The translations under genes were made by a program, and so were the position numbers. DNA of 64,000 bases from Cribrihabitans_A pelagius (GTDB lineage Bacteria > Pseudomonadota > Alphaproteobacteria > Rhodobacterales > Rhodobacteraceae): positions 1 through 64,000 of the forward strand of contig NZ_JBMERR010000017.1 in NCBI RefSeq assembly GCF_048820915.1, in the 5' to 3' direction. Under the pieces are notes generated by a model. It saw only the letters and a list, made by a program, of their open reading frames with translations, was not told the origin of the DNA and did no database searches. This document shows, piece by piece, positions 7,813 through 17,249 of the stretch (position 1 is its first letter; every line of letters starts with the position of its first letter).

Positions 7813-7837
7813 CGCCGGGCGCCACGCCCGGCGTTTT
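7813..7837 (+). terminator. rho-independent terminator after chpT
   Basis: Perfect 9-base arms CGCCGGGCG and CGCCCGGCG with a CCA loop are followed by TTTTGCTTTG, 26 bases after the chpT stop and just before the convergent proA end. Confidence 0.88.
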
Positions 7838-7859
7838 GCTTTGTTGCGTCCCCTATGGG

Positions 7860-9125
7860 TCAAGCCCGCGTGGTGCCGCTGCCGCGCACCAAATATTTGA
7901 AGCTGGTCAGCTGCCGCGCTCCCACCGGGCCGCGCGCGTGCATCTTGCCGGTTGCAATGCCGATTTCTGCCCCCATGCCAAACTCGCTGCCATCGGCGAA
8001 CTGGGTGGAGGCATTGTGCATCAGGATCGCACTGTCCAGCTCGGCAAAGAACTGATCCGCCGCCGCCGCATCTTCGGTGATAATGCAATCGGTGTGCTGT
8101 GAATGATGCGCGCGGATATGCGCGATGGCCGCATCGACGCCGCTGACTTGTTTCGCGGCGATGATGGAATCGAGGTATTCCTTGCCCCAATCCTCATCCG
8201 TCGCGGTCACCATACCCTCCGGCCCCGGCAGGCCCGCTTCGGCGCGGATCTCCACCCCGGCGGCGGCCAGCGCCTCCAGCACCGCCTTGCCCAGGGACGG
8301 CGCAATGTCCTGATGGATCAGAAGGCATTCGGCGGCCCCGCAGATGCCGGTGCGGCGGGTCTTGGCGTTCAGCACCACGTCCAGGGCCTTCTGCGGATCG
8401 GCGGCCTTGTCGAGGTAGATATGCACGATGCCTTCGAGATGGGCAAAGACCGGCACCCGCGCCTCGCGCTGCACGAGGCCCACCAGCCCCTTGCCGCCGC
8501 GGGGCACGATCACGTCGACAAAATCGGTCATCGTCAGCAGCTGCTGCACCGCGGCGCGGTCGCGGGTCGGAACAAGCTGCACCGCGTCCTCGGGGAGGCC
8601 CGCGGCGCGCAGGCCCTCAACCAGGCAGGCATGGATCGCTTGCGAGGAGTGGAAGCTCTCCGAGCCGCCGCGCAGGATCACCGCATTGCCGGATTTCAGG
8701 CACAGCGCCCCAGCATCGGCGGTCACATTGGGCCGGCTTTCGTAGATCACACCGATCACGCCCAGGGGCGTGCGCACGCGCTGGATCTTGAGGCCCGTGG
8801 GCTGCTCCCAAGCCTCCATCACTTCGCCCACCGGATCGGGCTGGCCCGCCACCGCGCGCAATCCTGCGGCGATCGCCTCGATGCGAGGCTCGTCCAGCAT
8901 CAGCCGGTCCATCATCGCCGCACTCAGCCCCTTGTTGCGGCCAAATTCCAGATCCTTGGCATTTGCAGCGATAATTTCCGCCCGGCGCGACGACACCGCC
9001 TCCGCCGCGGCAGCCAACGCCTTTTCTTTGCACGCAGCGCTAGCCGTAGCCAGGGTTTGGGCCGCCTGCTTTGCACGCTTGCCAATGTCCGCCATCAATG
9101 CGGGAATGTTCTCATTGTCTTTCAT
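7860..9125 (-). CDS. proA: gamma-glutamyl phosphate reductase
   Basis: ProA reduces gamma-glutamyl phosphate to glutamate semialdehyde with NADPH, the second step of proline synthesis. The 421-residue protein belongs to the aldehyde dehydrogenase superfamily. The NADP-binding region has LGVIGVIYESRPNV and KSGNAVILRGGSE; the catalytic cysteine is C262 in RRTGICGAAE. It is the last gene of obgE-proB-proA, 77 bases after proB. Confidence 0.96.
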   Translation of the reverse strand: MKDNENIPALMADIGKRAKQAAQTLATASAACKEKALAAAAEAVSSRRAEIIAANAKDLEFGRNKGLSAAMMDRLMLDEPRIEAIAAGLRAVAGQPDPVGEVMEAWEQPTGLKIQRVRTPLGVIGVIYESRPNVTADAGALCLKSGNAVILRGGSESFHSSQAIHACLVEGLRAAGLPEDAVQLVPTRDRAAVQQLLTMTDFVDVIVPRGGKGLVGLVQREARVPVFAHLEGIVHIYLDKAADPQKALDVVLNAKTRRTGICGAAECLLIHQDIAPSLGKAVLEALAAAGVEIRAEAGLPGPEGMVTATDEDWGKEYLDSIIAAKQVSGVDAAIAHIRAHHSQHTDCIITEDAAAADQFFAELDSAILMHNASTQFADGSEFGMGAEIGIATGKMHARGPVGARQLTSFKYLVRGSGTTRA

Positions 9126-9202
9126 AAGTCTTGCGCCCTTGCCGGTCCCGGTCTGGCACGCTGCGGTGCCCTCCGGCTCAAATACAGGATGGGGTGCTCA
9201 GG

Positions 9203-10309
9203 TCAAAGCGCCATATCATCGCGGTGGATCAGCGCGGCGCGGCCGGGATAACCCAGTGTCGCCTCGATCTCCTGCGACTGGCGGCCTTGGATCGCCCGGG
9301 CTTCTTCCGCGGTGTAACGCGACAGCCCCTGCCCCAGTTTGCGCCCGTCCGGGCCGAGGATGGCCAGCGGTTCACCGCGGCCGAAGTCCCCCTCCACGTG
9401 CCGCACGCCCGCCGGCAGCAGGCTCTTGCCAGACCGCAGCGCCTTGGCTGCACCCTCATCCACCGTCAGCACGCCGCGGGTCTTCATCGCAGCGATCCAG
9501 CGCTTGCGAGCCGCCTGCGGATCCCCTTGTGCGGTGAACCAGGTGCAGGCCGCGCCATCTTCCAGTGTTTTCAAAGGGTTCAGAAGTGAACCTTCAGTGA
9601 TCACCATGGCGCAGCCTGCCGCCGTGGCCATCTTGGCGGCCAGCAGTTTGGTGATCATCCCCCCCTTGGAGAGCCCCGAGACGCCATCGCCGGCCATCGC
9701 CTCGATCTCGGGCGTGATCGCGTCGATCCGCTCGTAGCGGCGCGCGTCAGGGTCAATGGCGGGGTTGGCGCTGTAGAACCCGTCGACGTCCGACAGAAGG
9801 ATCAGGCCATCGGCGCCAACTGTTACCGCCACCTGCGCCGCGAGCCGGTCGTTGTCGCCATAGCGGATTTCATCCGTGGCGATGGTGTCATTCTCGTTCA
9901 CGATCGGCACCGCGCCCATAGCCAGCAGGGTTTCGAGCGTCGCGCGCGAGTTCAGGTAGCGGCGGCGGTTTTCGCTGTCCTCCAGCGTCACCAGCACCTG
10001 CGCGGTGGTGATCCGGTGCGGCGCCAGCGCTTCTTCATACGCGCGGGCCAGCCGGATCTGTCCGACCGCGGCGGCGGCTTGCGACTGTTCCAGCGGCAGC
10101 TCCGCACGCGGCAATCCCAGCACCCCGCGGCCAAGAGCGATGGAGCCGGAGGAGACCAGGATCACGTCGATGCCTTTTGCCTTCAGCCAGGCCACGTCAT
10201 TGGCCAGCGAATGCAGCCAGCCCGCGCGCAGCTCGCCGCTTTCACGGTCAACCAGCAGCGCCGAGCCGATCTTGACGACCAGGCGCTTGCAGGCGGTCAG
10301 GGTTGCCAA
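9203..10309 (-). CDS. proB: glutamate 5-kinase
   Basis: ProB phosphorylates glutamate with ATP and is normally the proline-feedback step of the pathway. Motifs of the amino-acid kinase domain include VVKIGSALLVD, VSSGSIALG, NENDTIATDEIRYGDND and the GGMITKLLAAKMA segment; a C-terminal PUA domain covers roughly residues 280-360. The 368-residue length is normal for the kinase-PUA form. Its start lies inside the end of obgE (13-base overlap), so the two are cotranslated. No change in the proline-binding region can be judged by eye. Confidence 0.96.
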   Translation of the reverse strand: MATLTACKRLVVKIGSALLVDRESGELRAGWLHSLANDVAWLKAKGIDVILVSSGSIALGRGVLGLPRAELPLEQSQAAAAVGQIRLARAYEEALAPHRITTAQVLVTLEDSENRRRYLNSRATLETLLAMGAVPIVNENDTIATDEIRYGDNDRLAAQVAVTVGADGLILLSDVDGFYSANPAIDPDARRYERIDAITPEIEAMAGDGVSGLSKGGMITKLLAAKMATAAGCAMVITEGSLLNPLKTLEDGAACTWFTAQGDPQAARKRWIAAMKTRGVLTVDEGAAKALRSGKSLLPAGVRHVEGDFGRGEPLAILGPDGRKLGQGLSRYTAEEARAIQGRQSQEIEATLGYPGRAALIHRDDMAL

Positions 10310-11331
10310 GGCGCGTCCTCCTCCGCGGATTTGAAGCGCAGACGGTCGTCGTCGATCTGCGCGCGCAGCGCGCGCAGCACCTCGTTCAGCCCTTCCCGGC
10401 TGACACCCGACATCAGGAACACCGGCCCGCCAGCCGCCGCTTCCAGCGCGGCGCGCTTGTCGTCGCGCTCCTCGGGATCAAGCGCATCGACCTTGTTCAA
10501 CGCGGTGATGCGCGGCTTTTCGGCCAGCGCGCCGCCATAGGCCTCCAGCTCGCCGATGATGGTCTGGTAGTCTTCCACCACGGTGTCTGACGTGCCGTCG
10601 ATCAAATGCAACAGCACCGCGCAGCGCTCGACATGGCCAAGGAAGCGGTCGCCGATGCCGCGGCCCTCATGGGCGCCTTCGATGAGGCCGGGAATATCCG
10701 CGACGACAAACTCGGTATTGTCGATGCCGACTACGCCCAGATTCGGATGCAGCGTGGTAAACGGGTAATCGGCAATCTTGGGCCGGGCGTTGGAAGTTGC
10801 CGACAGGAAGGTGGATTTACCCGCATTCGGCAGCCCCAGCAGGCCTGCATCCGCAATCAGCTTGAGCCGCAGCCAGATGGTGCGGTCGACGCCCTCCTGC
10901 CCCGGATTGGCCCGGCGCGGCGCCTGGTTGGTGGAGGATTTGAAATGCAGGTTGCCAAAGCCGCCGTTGCCGCCCTTGGCCAGAAGCACGCGTTCGCCCA
11001 CCTCCGTCAGGTCGGCAAGCACGGTTTCCTCGTCCTCGTCCAGGATCTCGGTGCCGACGGGAACCCGCAGCACGATATCGTCGCCGTCCTTGCCGCTGCG
11101 CTGCCGGCCCATGCCGGACTGGCCGTTCTTGGCGAAGAAATGCTGCTGATAGCGGAAGTCGATCAGCGTGTTCAGCCCTTCGGTCGCCTCGGCCCAGACC
11201 GAGCCGCCCTTGCCGCCGTCGCCGCCATCGGGGCCGCCGTATTCGATGTATTTCTCGCGCCGGAAACTGACACAGCCGTTCCCGCCCGCGCCCGATCGGA
11301 TGTAAACCTTTGTCAGATCGAGGAATTTCAT
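10297..11331 (-). CDS. obgE: GTPase Obg, ribosome-associated
   Basis: ObgE/CgtA is an essential GTPase in late 50S assembly and stress control. The glycine-rich Obg fold spans about residues 1-158 (MKFLDLTKVYIRSGAGGNGC at the start), followed by the G domain with G1 GLPNAGKST (166-174), G3 DIPG (212-215) and G4 NKVD. The variable C-terminal domain is short. The ATG at 11331 has AAAGGAG upstream. In many alphaproteobacteria obgE follows rplU-rpmA; here an acetyltransferase gene lies between, and all run in the same direction (rplU, rpmA, acetyltransferase, obgE, proB, proA). Confidence 0.96.
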   Translation of the reverse strand: MKFLDLTKVYIRSGAGGNGCVSFRREKYIEYGGPDGGDGGKGGSVWAEATEGLNTLIDFRYQQHFFAKNGQSGMGRQRSGKDGDDIVLRVPVGTEILDEDEETVLADLTEVGERVLLAKGGNGGFGNLHFKSSTNQAPRRANPGQEGVDRTIWLRLKLIADAGLLGLPNAGKSTFLSATSNARPKIADYPFTTLHPNLGVVGIDNTEFVVADIPGLIEGAHEGRGIGDRFLGHVERCAVLLHLIDGTSDTVVEDYQTIIGELEAYGGALAEKPRITALNKVDALDPEERDDKRAALEAAAGGPVFLMSGVSREGLNEVLRALRAQIDDDRLRFKSAEEDAPWQP

Positions 11332-11447
11332 GTCAGCTCCTTTAGGCGGCGGAGGCACTCCCCAAACCGCGTCTTGCCCCGGCAGCAGACCCAATCTGCC
11401 GCCAGGGCGGTTTGTCTTGCCTTACCGCAAAGCGCGCGCCGCGCCAA

Positions 11448-11984
11448 TCACAGTTTTCGGCTGTAGGTCCAGGTTGGAACGGGGGTGTTGCGGGCGACGG
11501 AATAGCTCTCGGCATCGCCCAGGTAGTCGAAGCCGCAATGGATCAGAACCCGGGCCGAGGCCGGGTTGTCCTGAAAAACGGAAGCGAACATTGCCGCGTT
11601 GTTTTGCGGATTTGCATCGACCAGCGCTTTCAGCGCGGCAGAGGCAAGGCCAGTGTTCCAAAACGGCGGCGCGGTCCAATAAGAGACCTCGGACTGGTTG
11701 CGGTCCATCCGCTTCAGCCCGATCACCCCCTTCAGTTCGGCATCGCCGTCGCGGGTGCCATCGATGGCCCAGACGTCTTCAACCCGGTCCTCCGACATGG
11801 CGCGGGCAACAAAAGCCTCCACCGCGCCGGGCGGCAGCGGATGCGGGATCGATCGTGTCATGCGGGCCACGCGTTCCTCGCCCACGTAATGCGCAATCAG
11901 TCCGGCATCGGACTTGCGCAACGGCCGCAAGGTGAACCTTTCGGTTTCGATCACCTCCTGGCACACGATCTGTTCCAAATTCAT
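11448..11984 (-). CDS. GNAT family N-acetyltransferase (RimJ/RimL-like)
   Basis: A 178-residue acetyltransferase of the RimJ/RimL branch: ETERFTLRPLRKSDAG opens the fold, KGVIGLKRM and EVSYWTAPPFWNTGLASAAL form the acetyl-CoA site, and NPASARVLIHCGFDYLG is the conserved C-terminal Asn-Ala-Ser motif. Substrates of this group are N-terminal amines of proteins or small molecules; which applies here is unknown. The ATG at 11984 has GGAGGAGGG upstream. It lies between rpmA and obgE on the same strand; a folded stretch (AAACCGC/GCGGTTT arms near 11373 and 11408) separates it from obgE. Confidence 0.85.
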   Translation of the reverse strand: MNLEQIVCQEVIETERFTLRPLRKSDAGLIAHYVGEERVARMTRSIPHPLPPGAVEAFVARAMSEDRVEDVWAIDGTRDGDAELKGVIGLKRMDRNQSEVSYWTAPPFWNTGLASAALKALVDANPQNNAAMFASVFQDNPASARVLIHCGFDYLGDAESYSVARNTPVPTWTYSRKL

Positions 11985-12179
11985 GGCTTCCCTCCTCCAC
12001 GTCCAAAGCCTGCCGCCACTGCATGCGTTGCAGATGGGCACGGCGGGGTTTCAAAGCAAGCGCTACCCGGTTCAACTTGCACTACAAATTCTGTTACCGC
12101 CGGGACGCTGAAGCAATTGCGGCCTGGCGGTAATCGCCGCCGGGTTACCGCTCCGGGACCCGCATTGCGGAAACAGCAA

Positions 12180-12207
12180 GGGGGACCGGCTGTATAGCCG
12201 ATCCCCC
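12180..12207 (-). terminator. hairpin after rpmA
   Basis: GGGGA-cc-GGCT and AGCC-ga-TCCCC arms with a 4-base loop lie about 30 bases after the rpmA stop. The T-rich side faces the plus strand, so on the minus strand it may act as a processing or weak termination site. Confidence 0.5.
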
Positions 12208-12235
12208 CTAAGATTTCTTTACCCTTCGGGTCGGC

Positions 12236-12505
12236 TTACTCAGCGGCCTCCGCCACTGGGAGAACCGATACAAAGGTGCGGCCTTTGAGGCCTTTATGGA
12301 AGGTCACTGCACCGTCGGCGGTGGCAAAGATGGTGTGATCCTTGCCCAGACCCACGCCTTCGCCCGGCCAGAACTTGGTGCCGCGCTGACGCACGATGAT
12401 GTTGCCAGCAATGGCCGCCTGGCCACCGAACAGCTTGACGCCAAGGCGGCGGCCTGCTGAGTCGCGGCCGTTACGGGAAGAGCCGCCAGCTTTTTTATGT
12501 GCCAT
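12236..12505 (-). CDS. rpmA: 50S ribosomal protein L27
   Basis: L27 reaches the peptidyl-transferase centre with its basic N-terminus. The start MAHKKAGGSSRNGRDSAGRR is diagnostic, followed by LGVKLFGGQAAIAGNIIVRQRGT. At 89 residues it is of normal length and begins directly with the mature-type Ala-His sequence, without the cleaved leader seen in Firmicutes. It follows rplU by 11 bases. Confidence 0.97.
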   Translation of the reverse strand: MAHKKAGGSSRNGRDSAGRRLGVKLFGGQAAIAGNIIVRQRGTKFWPGEGVGLGKDHTIFATADGAVTFHKGLKGRTFVSVLPVAEAAE

Positions 12506-12516
12506 TCTGTCTCTCC

Positions 12517-13068
12517 TTAGCCTTTAGCCAGATCTTTGGCTTGTTCAACCCACTCGGGCTTCACTTTGACCGTTTCGATAGCAGCAATGTCGTCTTCCGA
12601 CAAGGCCGCGATCTGGGCGAAGCTGGTCAGGCCTGCTTCGTTCAGCTTCTTGGCAGCGGCGGGGCCGACACCGGTCAGCTGGGTCAGATCATCGGCAGCG
12701 GAAACGGATGCGTCGCCCTTGCCGGTGGCAGCTTTGACACCGGAGTTTTCCGCGCCCGAGGTCAGGATCTCGGTGATCTTGACCAGGGTCAGCTTCTGGC
12801 GGTGGCCCTTGGTGCGCTTGGAGGAGTGCTTCCGGCGGCGCTTTACGAAGTGGATCAGCTTCTCGCCTTTGATCTGCTCGATCACCTCGGCCTGCACGGC
12901 CGCGCCTGTTACCAGCGGAGCGCCCACAACGGGGGAGTCGCCGCCAAGCATCAGGATGTCGTTGAACTGGATGGTTTCGCCAGCATCAGCAGCCAGTTTT
13001 TCCACGCGGAGCACGTCGCCCGCCTGAACCCGGTACTGCTTGCCGCCAGTCTTGAGGACCGCAAACAT
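12517..13068 (-). CDS. rplU: 50S ribosomal protein L21 with C-terminal helix-hairpin-helix extension
   Basis: Residues 1-103 are L21 (MFAVLKTGGKQYRVQAGDVL, then the basic KRRRKHSSKRTKGHRQ segment that contacts 23S rRNA). Canonical L21 ends there, but this protein is 183 residues: a linker (104-127) leads to a helix-hairpin-helix-like domain (128-183) with LTGVGPAAAKKLNEAGLTSF. This extended form is familiar from Rhodobacteraceae genomes. The ATG at 13068 is the L21 start; longer upstream frames are non-coding leader. It is the first gene of the rplU-rpmA unit. Confidence 0.95.
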   Translation of the reverse strand: MFAVLKTGGKQYRVQAGDVLRVEKLAADAGETIQFNDILMLGGDSPVVGAPLVTGAAVQAEVIEQIKGEKLIHFVKRRRKHSSKRTKGHRQKLTLVKITEILTSGAENSGVKAATGKGDASVSAADDLTQLTGVGPAAAKKLNEAGLTSFAQIAALSEDDIAAIETVKVKPEWVEQAKDLAKG

Positions 13069-13207
13069 ATGCGTCTTTCCTTTTTCAGCCGCGTCCTTCG
13101 GCCCCCCGAACTCGGGTGTTGTGGCGGATGCCGCCCCGGACAGCGCGCCCTTGTGCGGGCGTATTACAAAAGAACCCCGGCGCACGGAATCCGGGCCGGG
13201 ATGCGGG

Positions 13208-13237
13208 CTTATGGAACAGAAGGCGGCATGCTGTCAA
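13208..13237 (-). promoter_or_regulatory. sigma70-type promoter of rplU-rpmA
   Basis: On the minus strand TTGACA (13232-13237) is followed 18 bases later by CATAAG (13208-13213). The leader to the rplU start is about 140 bases and contains inverted repeats, possibly a ribosomal-protein autoregulatory site. Confidence 0.55.
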
Positions 13238-13301
13238 CCGGCCGGGCAGCAAATTCCCACACAAGCCCCTGAATGCGCGCGGCGTCCGCCTTGCGGGGCG
13301 C

Positions 13302-14162
13302 TCAGATGTCCTGTTCAGGCGCCAGATCCTTCATCCGATAAGCCAGTGCCTCGAAACGGTTGGCGGTGATCTCATATTGCACTGCGTTCAGCAATTCGTA
13401 AACGCGCTGCATCCTGGGATGCTCCAGCGCTTCCGCGTAAGCTCCGATTTCGGCGTTGCTGAAGCCCTGATAGGTGTAGGCGGAGGACGCCAGGCCCGAG
13501 GCCTCCAGCGCCATCCGCAGCGCATCGTCCTGTTCCGCCAGATAGGCGCGCAGCTCGCTCGCGTCCAATTCCAGCTCGATCACTCCGGCGGCAGCCGCGG
13601 CCATGATGAAACGGAACTGAATCTCCTGCAGCGCTTTGAGCCCGGTATCGGCCGCGTCAATCGCCCGCCCCAGCCGCTTGAACAGCTCGACCCGCGGGCT
13701 TTCCTCTTTCACCAGGTCCGCAATGATGCGCTCGCCGGCTTCGGCTTTCACTTCCTCATCGCGCACCCGGTGCGCGGCGTTTTCTGCGGCAACCAGCCGG
13801 ACGCCCAGGGGCGTGGCGTAGAACTCCGCAGCATGCGCCAGCGCTTCCTCGTCGAGAGTCTGCTCCAGAATATCCAGCGCAATCGCCCGCATCGCGGAAG
13901 TCTCGAAAACTTCCTCGGAGAGCTTGGTCCACTCCGCCCCGAAACTGCCGGCATCAAACCCCAGCATCTCGGGCGCGCCCGCGGCGGCGAAGGCAATGCT
14001 GTCCAGCGCCACATCAAAGCCCGTGACCTCCAGAAAGGCCTCGATCTGCGCCCGCTCCGCCGCTTGTGCGGGCTGTGACCCCGCCATCAGGACAAAAACA
14101 AACAACCCCGCGGCGCCAAGCCCGCGGCAGGATTTCAGCACAAGGAGGAATAGCTGTGTCAT
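13302..14162 (-). CDS. DUF2059 domain-containing secreted protein
   Basis: A 286-residue protein with an N-terminal signal peptide: hydrophobic core about residues 13-28 and an Ala-Gln-Ala cleavage region near 34. The mature part is helical and acidic and resembles DUF2059 proteins (the FYATPLGVRLVAAE segment matches the usual F-Y-x-T-P-x-G motif). Its role is unknown and a periplasmic location is likely. It is flanked by tRNA-Ser and the rplU promoter and seems to be monocistronic. Confidence 0.75.
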   Translation of the reverse strand: MTQLFLLVLKSCRGLGAAGLFVFVLMAGSQPAQAAERAQIEAFLEVTGFDVALDSIAFAAAGAPEMLGFDAGSFGAEWTKLSEEVFETSAMRAIALDILEQTLDEEALAHAAEFYATPLGVRLVAAENAAHRVRDEEVKAEAGERIIADLVKEESPRVELFKRLGRAIDAADTGLKALQEIQFRFIMAAAAAGVIELELDASELRAYLAEQDDALRMALEASGLASSAYTYQGFSNAEIGAYAEALEHPRMQRVYELLNAVQYEITANRFEALAYRMKDLAPEQDI

Positions 14163-14280
14163 AACGCAAATTTAGCCAAAATCCTTGGACGGGCAATGCG
14201 GTTGCAGTTTTTTTTACGCACAGGGATTTTCCGCCTTGCACCCATCCGGAAACAACATTAAACCGCCCCTCACCCCCCGC

Positions 14281-14370
14281 GGAGAGGTGCCGGAGTGGTC
14301 GAACGGGGCGGTCTCGAAAACCGTTGAGCCTTCACGGGTTCCCAGGGTTCGAATCCCTGTCTCTCCGCCA
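14281..14370 (+). tRNA. tRNA-Ser(CGA)
   Basis: A 90-base tRNA with a long variable arm typical of class II tRNAs. The acceptor arms GGAGAGG and TCTCTCC pair, the anticodon loop CTCGAAA carries CGA (reads UCG), the T loop is GGTTCGAATCC, and the discriminator G is followed by encoded CCA. Confidence 0.97.
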
Positions 14371-14597
14371 CTTTCCCCATTGATAGTCAGATCACTCCTG
14401 CCGGACGGCGCTACTTCGGGCGTGCGTCTATCCGGGAGATCTGATTTCCGGAAACCATTGGCATTTCACTGTTGCAGCATCTGGCGGGCAGGAGCCGCAG
14501 CCCGGAATATGGGGCACGCCCTGCCCGCAATCACCTGATGCCGCAATCGAAAAGGCCGGGCAATCTGCCCGGCCCCACGGTGGAACTGCTGCAAGGA

Positions 14598-15659
<1,062 letters not shown>

Positions 15660-15668
15660 TGTTGATCC

Positions 15669-16595
15669 TCAGGAATTGACCGGCTGCGCCGCGGCGCCGC
15701 CGTTGTTGATGGCCCAGGTGGCATTGCTCTTGATGCCGCCCAGCGGGAAAAAATGCACGTTGGTGATATTGAAATCCGGGTTGGCGGCCTTGTGCGCCGC
15801 CAGTTCGGTGATCACGTCGTTGGGCTCGTAGGGCAGCAGCAGCTTGGACACATCCATCGCCCGTTTCTGCAGCACCTTCAGCGACGGGCCGACGCCGCAG
15901 GCAATTGCGAACTTGATCAGCGTCTGCAGCTTGGCCGGGCCCGCGATGCCGATGTGGATCGGAATGTCGACGCCGGCTTCCTTGATGCTGTTGGCCCAGG
16001 CGATGATCGGCTTGGCTTCAAAGGCGAACTGGGTGGCCAGCGCCATTTTGGCATCGGTGCGTTCGGAGAATTTCTGCTTCCATTGCAGCGCTTCGGCGAC
16101 GTTCCTGGAGGAGCCGTCCGGATCGATATCCCTGTTCCCCTCGGGATGGCCTGCGACGTGCAAGTTGGTAAAGCCCGCCTTGTCGAAGAGGCCGGATTCC
16201 AAGAGCTGCATCGAGCTGTGGAAATCGCCATGCGGCTGCGCCACGCCGCCGGCGAGCAGCAGCGCCTGCTTCACATCGGCTTCGCCCTGGTAGCGCGCGA
16301 TCCAGTCGGCAAGTGTCGCCTCGTCCTGGATGATCCGGGCCGGGAAATGCGGCATCACAGGGTAGCCTTCGGCGTTCAGCCGCTTGGCGGTCGCCACCAT
16401 CTCCTCGATCGGGGTGCCCTCGATATGGGCGATGTAGACGCGGGTGCCCGCGGGCAGCAGCTCGCGGAAATCATCGACCTTGGACGCGGTGCGCGGCATC
16501 ACCTCGATCGAATAGCCCTGCAGGAAGGCCTCCACTTGCGAGTTGACGGGCTGGGCAGCGGCGGTGTCACGTTTTTTGAAGTTCAGCAAAGCCAT
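15669..16595 (-). CDS. methylenetetrahydrofolate reductase-like protein (MetF family, divergent)
   Basis: A 308-residue TIM-barrel protein of the MTHFR family, which reduces 5,10-methylene- to 5-methyltetrahydrofolate. Recognisable parts are the SIEVMPRTASK start of the barrel, HIEGTPIEEMVATAKRLNAEGY, LLLAGG and the HVAGHPEGNRD segment (the family's usual Gly-x-Pro-Glu motif). Its position between the small virulence-factor family gene and the pterin-binding methyltransferase fits supply of methyl-folate. Two ATGs (16598, 16595) are adjacent; the second has GGAGG at better spacing. The octapeptide AAAQPVNS occurs at both ends (residues 12-19 and 301-308), encoded with different codons. Confidence 0.83.
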   Translation of the reverse strand: MALLNFKKRDTAAAQPVNSQVEAFLQGYSIEVMPRTASKVDDFRELLPAGTRVYIAHIEGTPIEEMVATAKRLNAEGYPVMPHFPARIIQDEATLADWIARYQGEADVKQALLLAGGVAQPHGDFHSSMQLLESGLFDKAGFTNLHVAGHPEGNRDIDPDGSSRNVAEALQWKQKFSERTDAKMALATQFAFEAKPIIAWANSIKEAGVDIPIHIGIAGPAKLQTLIKFAIACGVGPSLKVLQKRAMDVSKLLLPYEPNDVITELAAHKAANPDFNITNVHFFPLGGIKSNATWAINNGGAAAQPVNS

Positions 16596-16621
16596 CATGG
16601 CCTCCAATAGTGGTGTCAGGC

Positions 16622-16918
16622 TCACGCCCATCCGTCATTTGCGATCAGCGCCTTCAGGCGGTCCTGATCGTATTCCCTTTCCAGGCGGGCGGCTTCGGCC
16701 TCGGCGATGTCACCGGGCTCACCCTCGGCCGCAAAAGGCGCGGCCTTGCGCCATTCGGCCAGATAGGCGTCGGCGTCCTTGGCGTTGACCTTCATCGCGG
16801 CACGGTCGATCGCTTGCTCGAAGCGTTCCTCCAGCTGCCGCTTGGCGCCGCGGCGGCCTTTGCCTACGATGACCTGCGCGGGAATATCGCGCCAGTACAC
16901 GATGGTGACGTCGGGCAT
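16622..16918 (-). CDS. small 'virulence factor' family protein, first gene of the methyl-folate operon
   Basis: A 98-residue soluble protein beginning MPDVTIVYWRDIPAQVIVGK and containing the charged segment GRRGAKRQLEERFEQAIDRA. It matches what I recall of the small 'virulence factor' family that accompanies MetF-like and pterin-binding genes in Rhodobacteraceae; the name says nothing about function here. The ATG at 16918 has AGGAGG 10 bases upstream. The gene lies 26 bases before the MetF-like start, so the three genes probably form one transcript, and a folate or B12 methyl-transfer accessory role is an inference from context only. Confidence 0.7.
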   Translation of the reverse strand: MPDVTIVYWRDIPAQVIVGKGRRGAKRQLEERFEQAIDRAAMKVNAKDADAYLAEWRKAAPFAAEGEPGDIAEAEAARLEREYDQDRLKALIANDGWA

Positions 16919-17249
16919 CCCGAAACTTCCTCCTACCTGGTTAGACCACTTTCTAGTGCGGCTGCGGATTCTGCGTTGGTCGGATTTCGACAACACGGGG
17001 GGTTTGAGCGACGTTTTGGCCTGCGCCCCTGCCCGGCCAACCTACGGGCCGCGGCGCGGGAAAGCCACCGGCGCGATCCGCCAAAATCTTCATGTGGATT
17101 ATGAATCTTTCCCGCAGCCACCCCGCAGCCATGCGCGGTGCGGCGGCCCGGTTTGCAAATTTGCCGCGCCAGTCCCGATAGAGCGCCTTGCACCTGTGCA
17201 CGCGCGCACCTATTCTCGGAGGCAACACGATAATCGGAGGGCGTGAATC
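16919..17249. other. 331-base divergent intergenic region
   Basis: It separates the methyl-folate operon (minus) from ppx (plus) and must hold both promoters. Reading both strands, I saw no SAM, SAH or cobalamin riboswitch core and no clear sigma70 hexamer pair with good spacing. A GGAGG site precedes ppx. Confidence 0.35.

Noticed and set aside
14281..14370. tRNA-Ser, tRNA-Leu and tRNA-Pro genes as integration sites for a genomic island
   Set aside because: No integrase, no duplicated tRNA 3' end and no foreign-looking genes flank any of the three tRNA genes.
16919..17249. A SAM, SAH or cobalamin riboswitch before the methyl-folate operon
   Set aside because: I could not find the conserved core sequences on the minus strand; the gene context made it likely, but the sequence does not support it.
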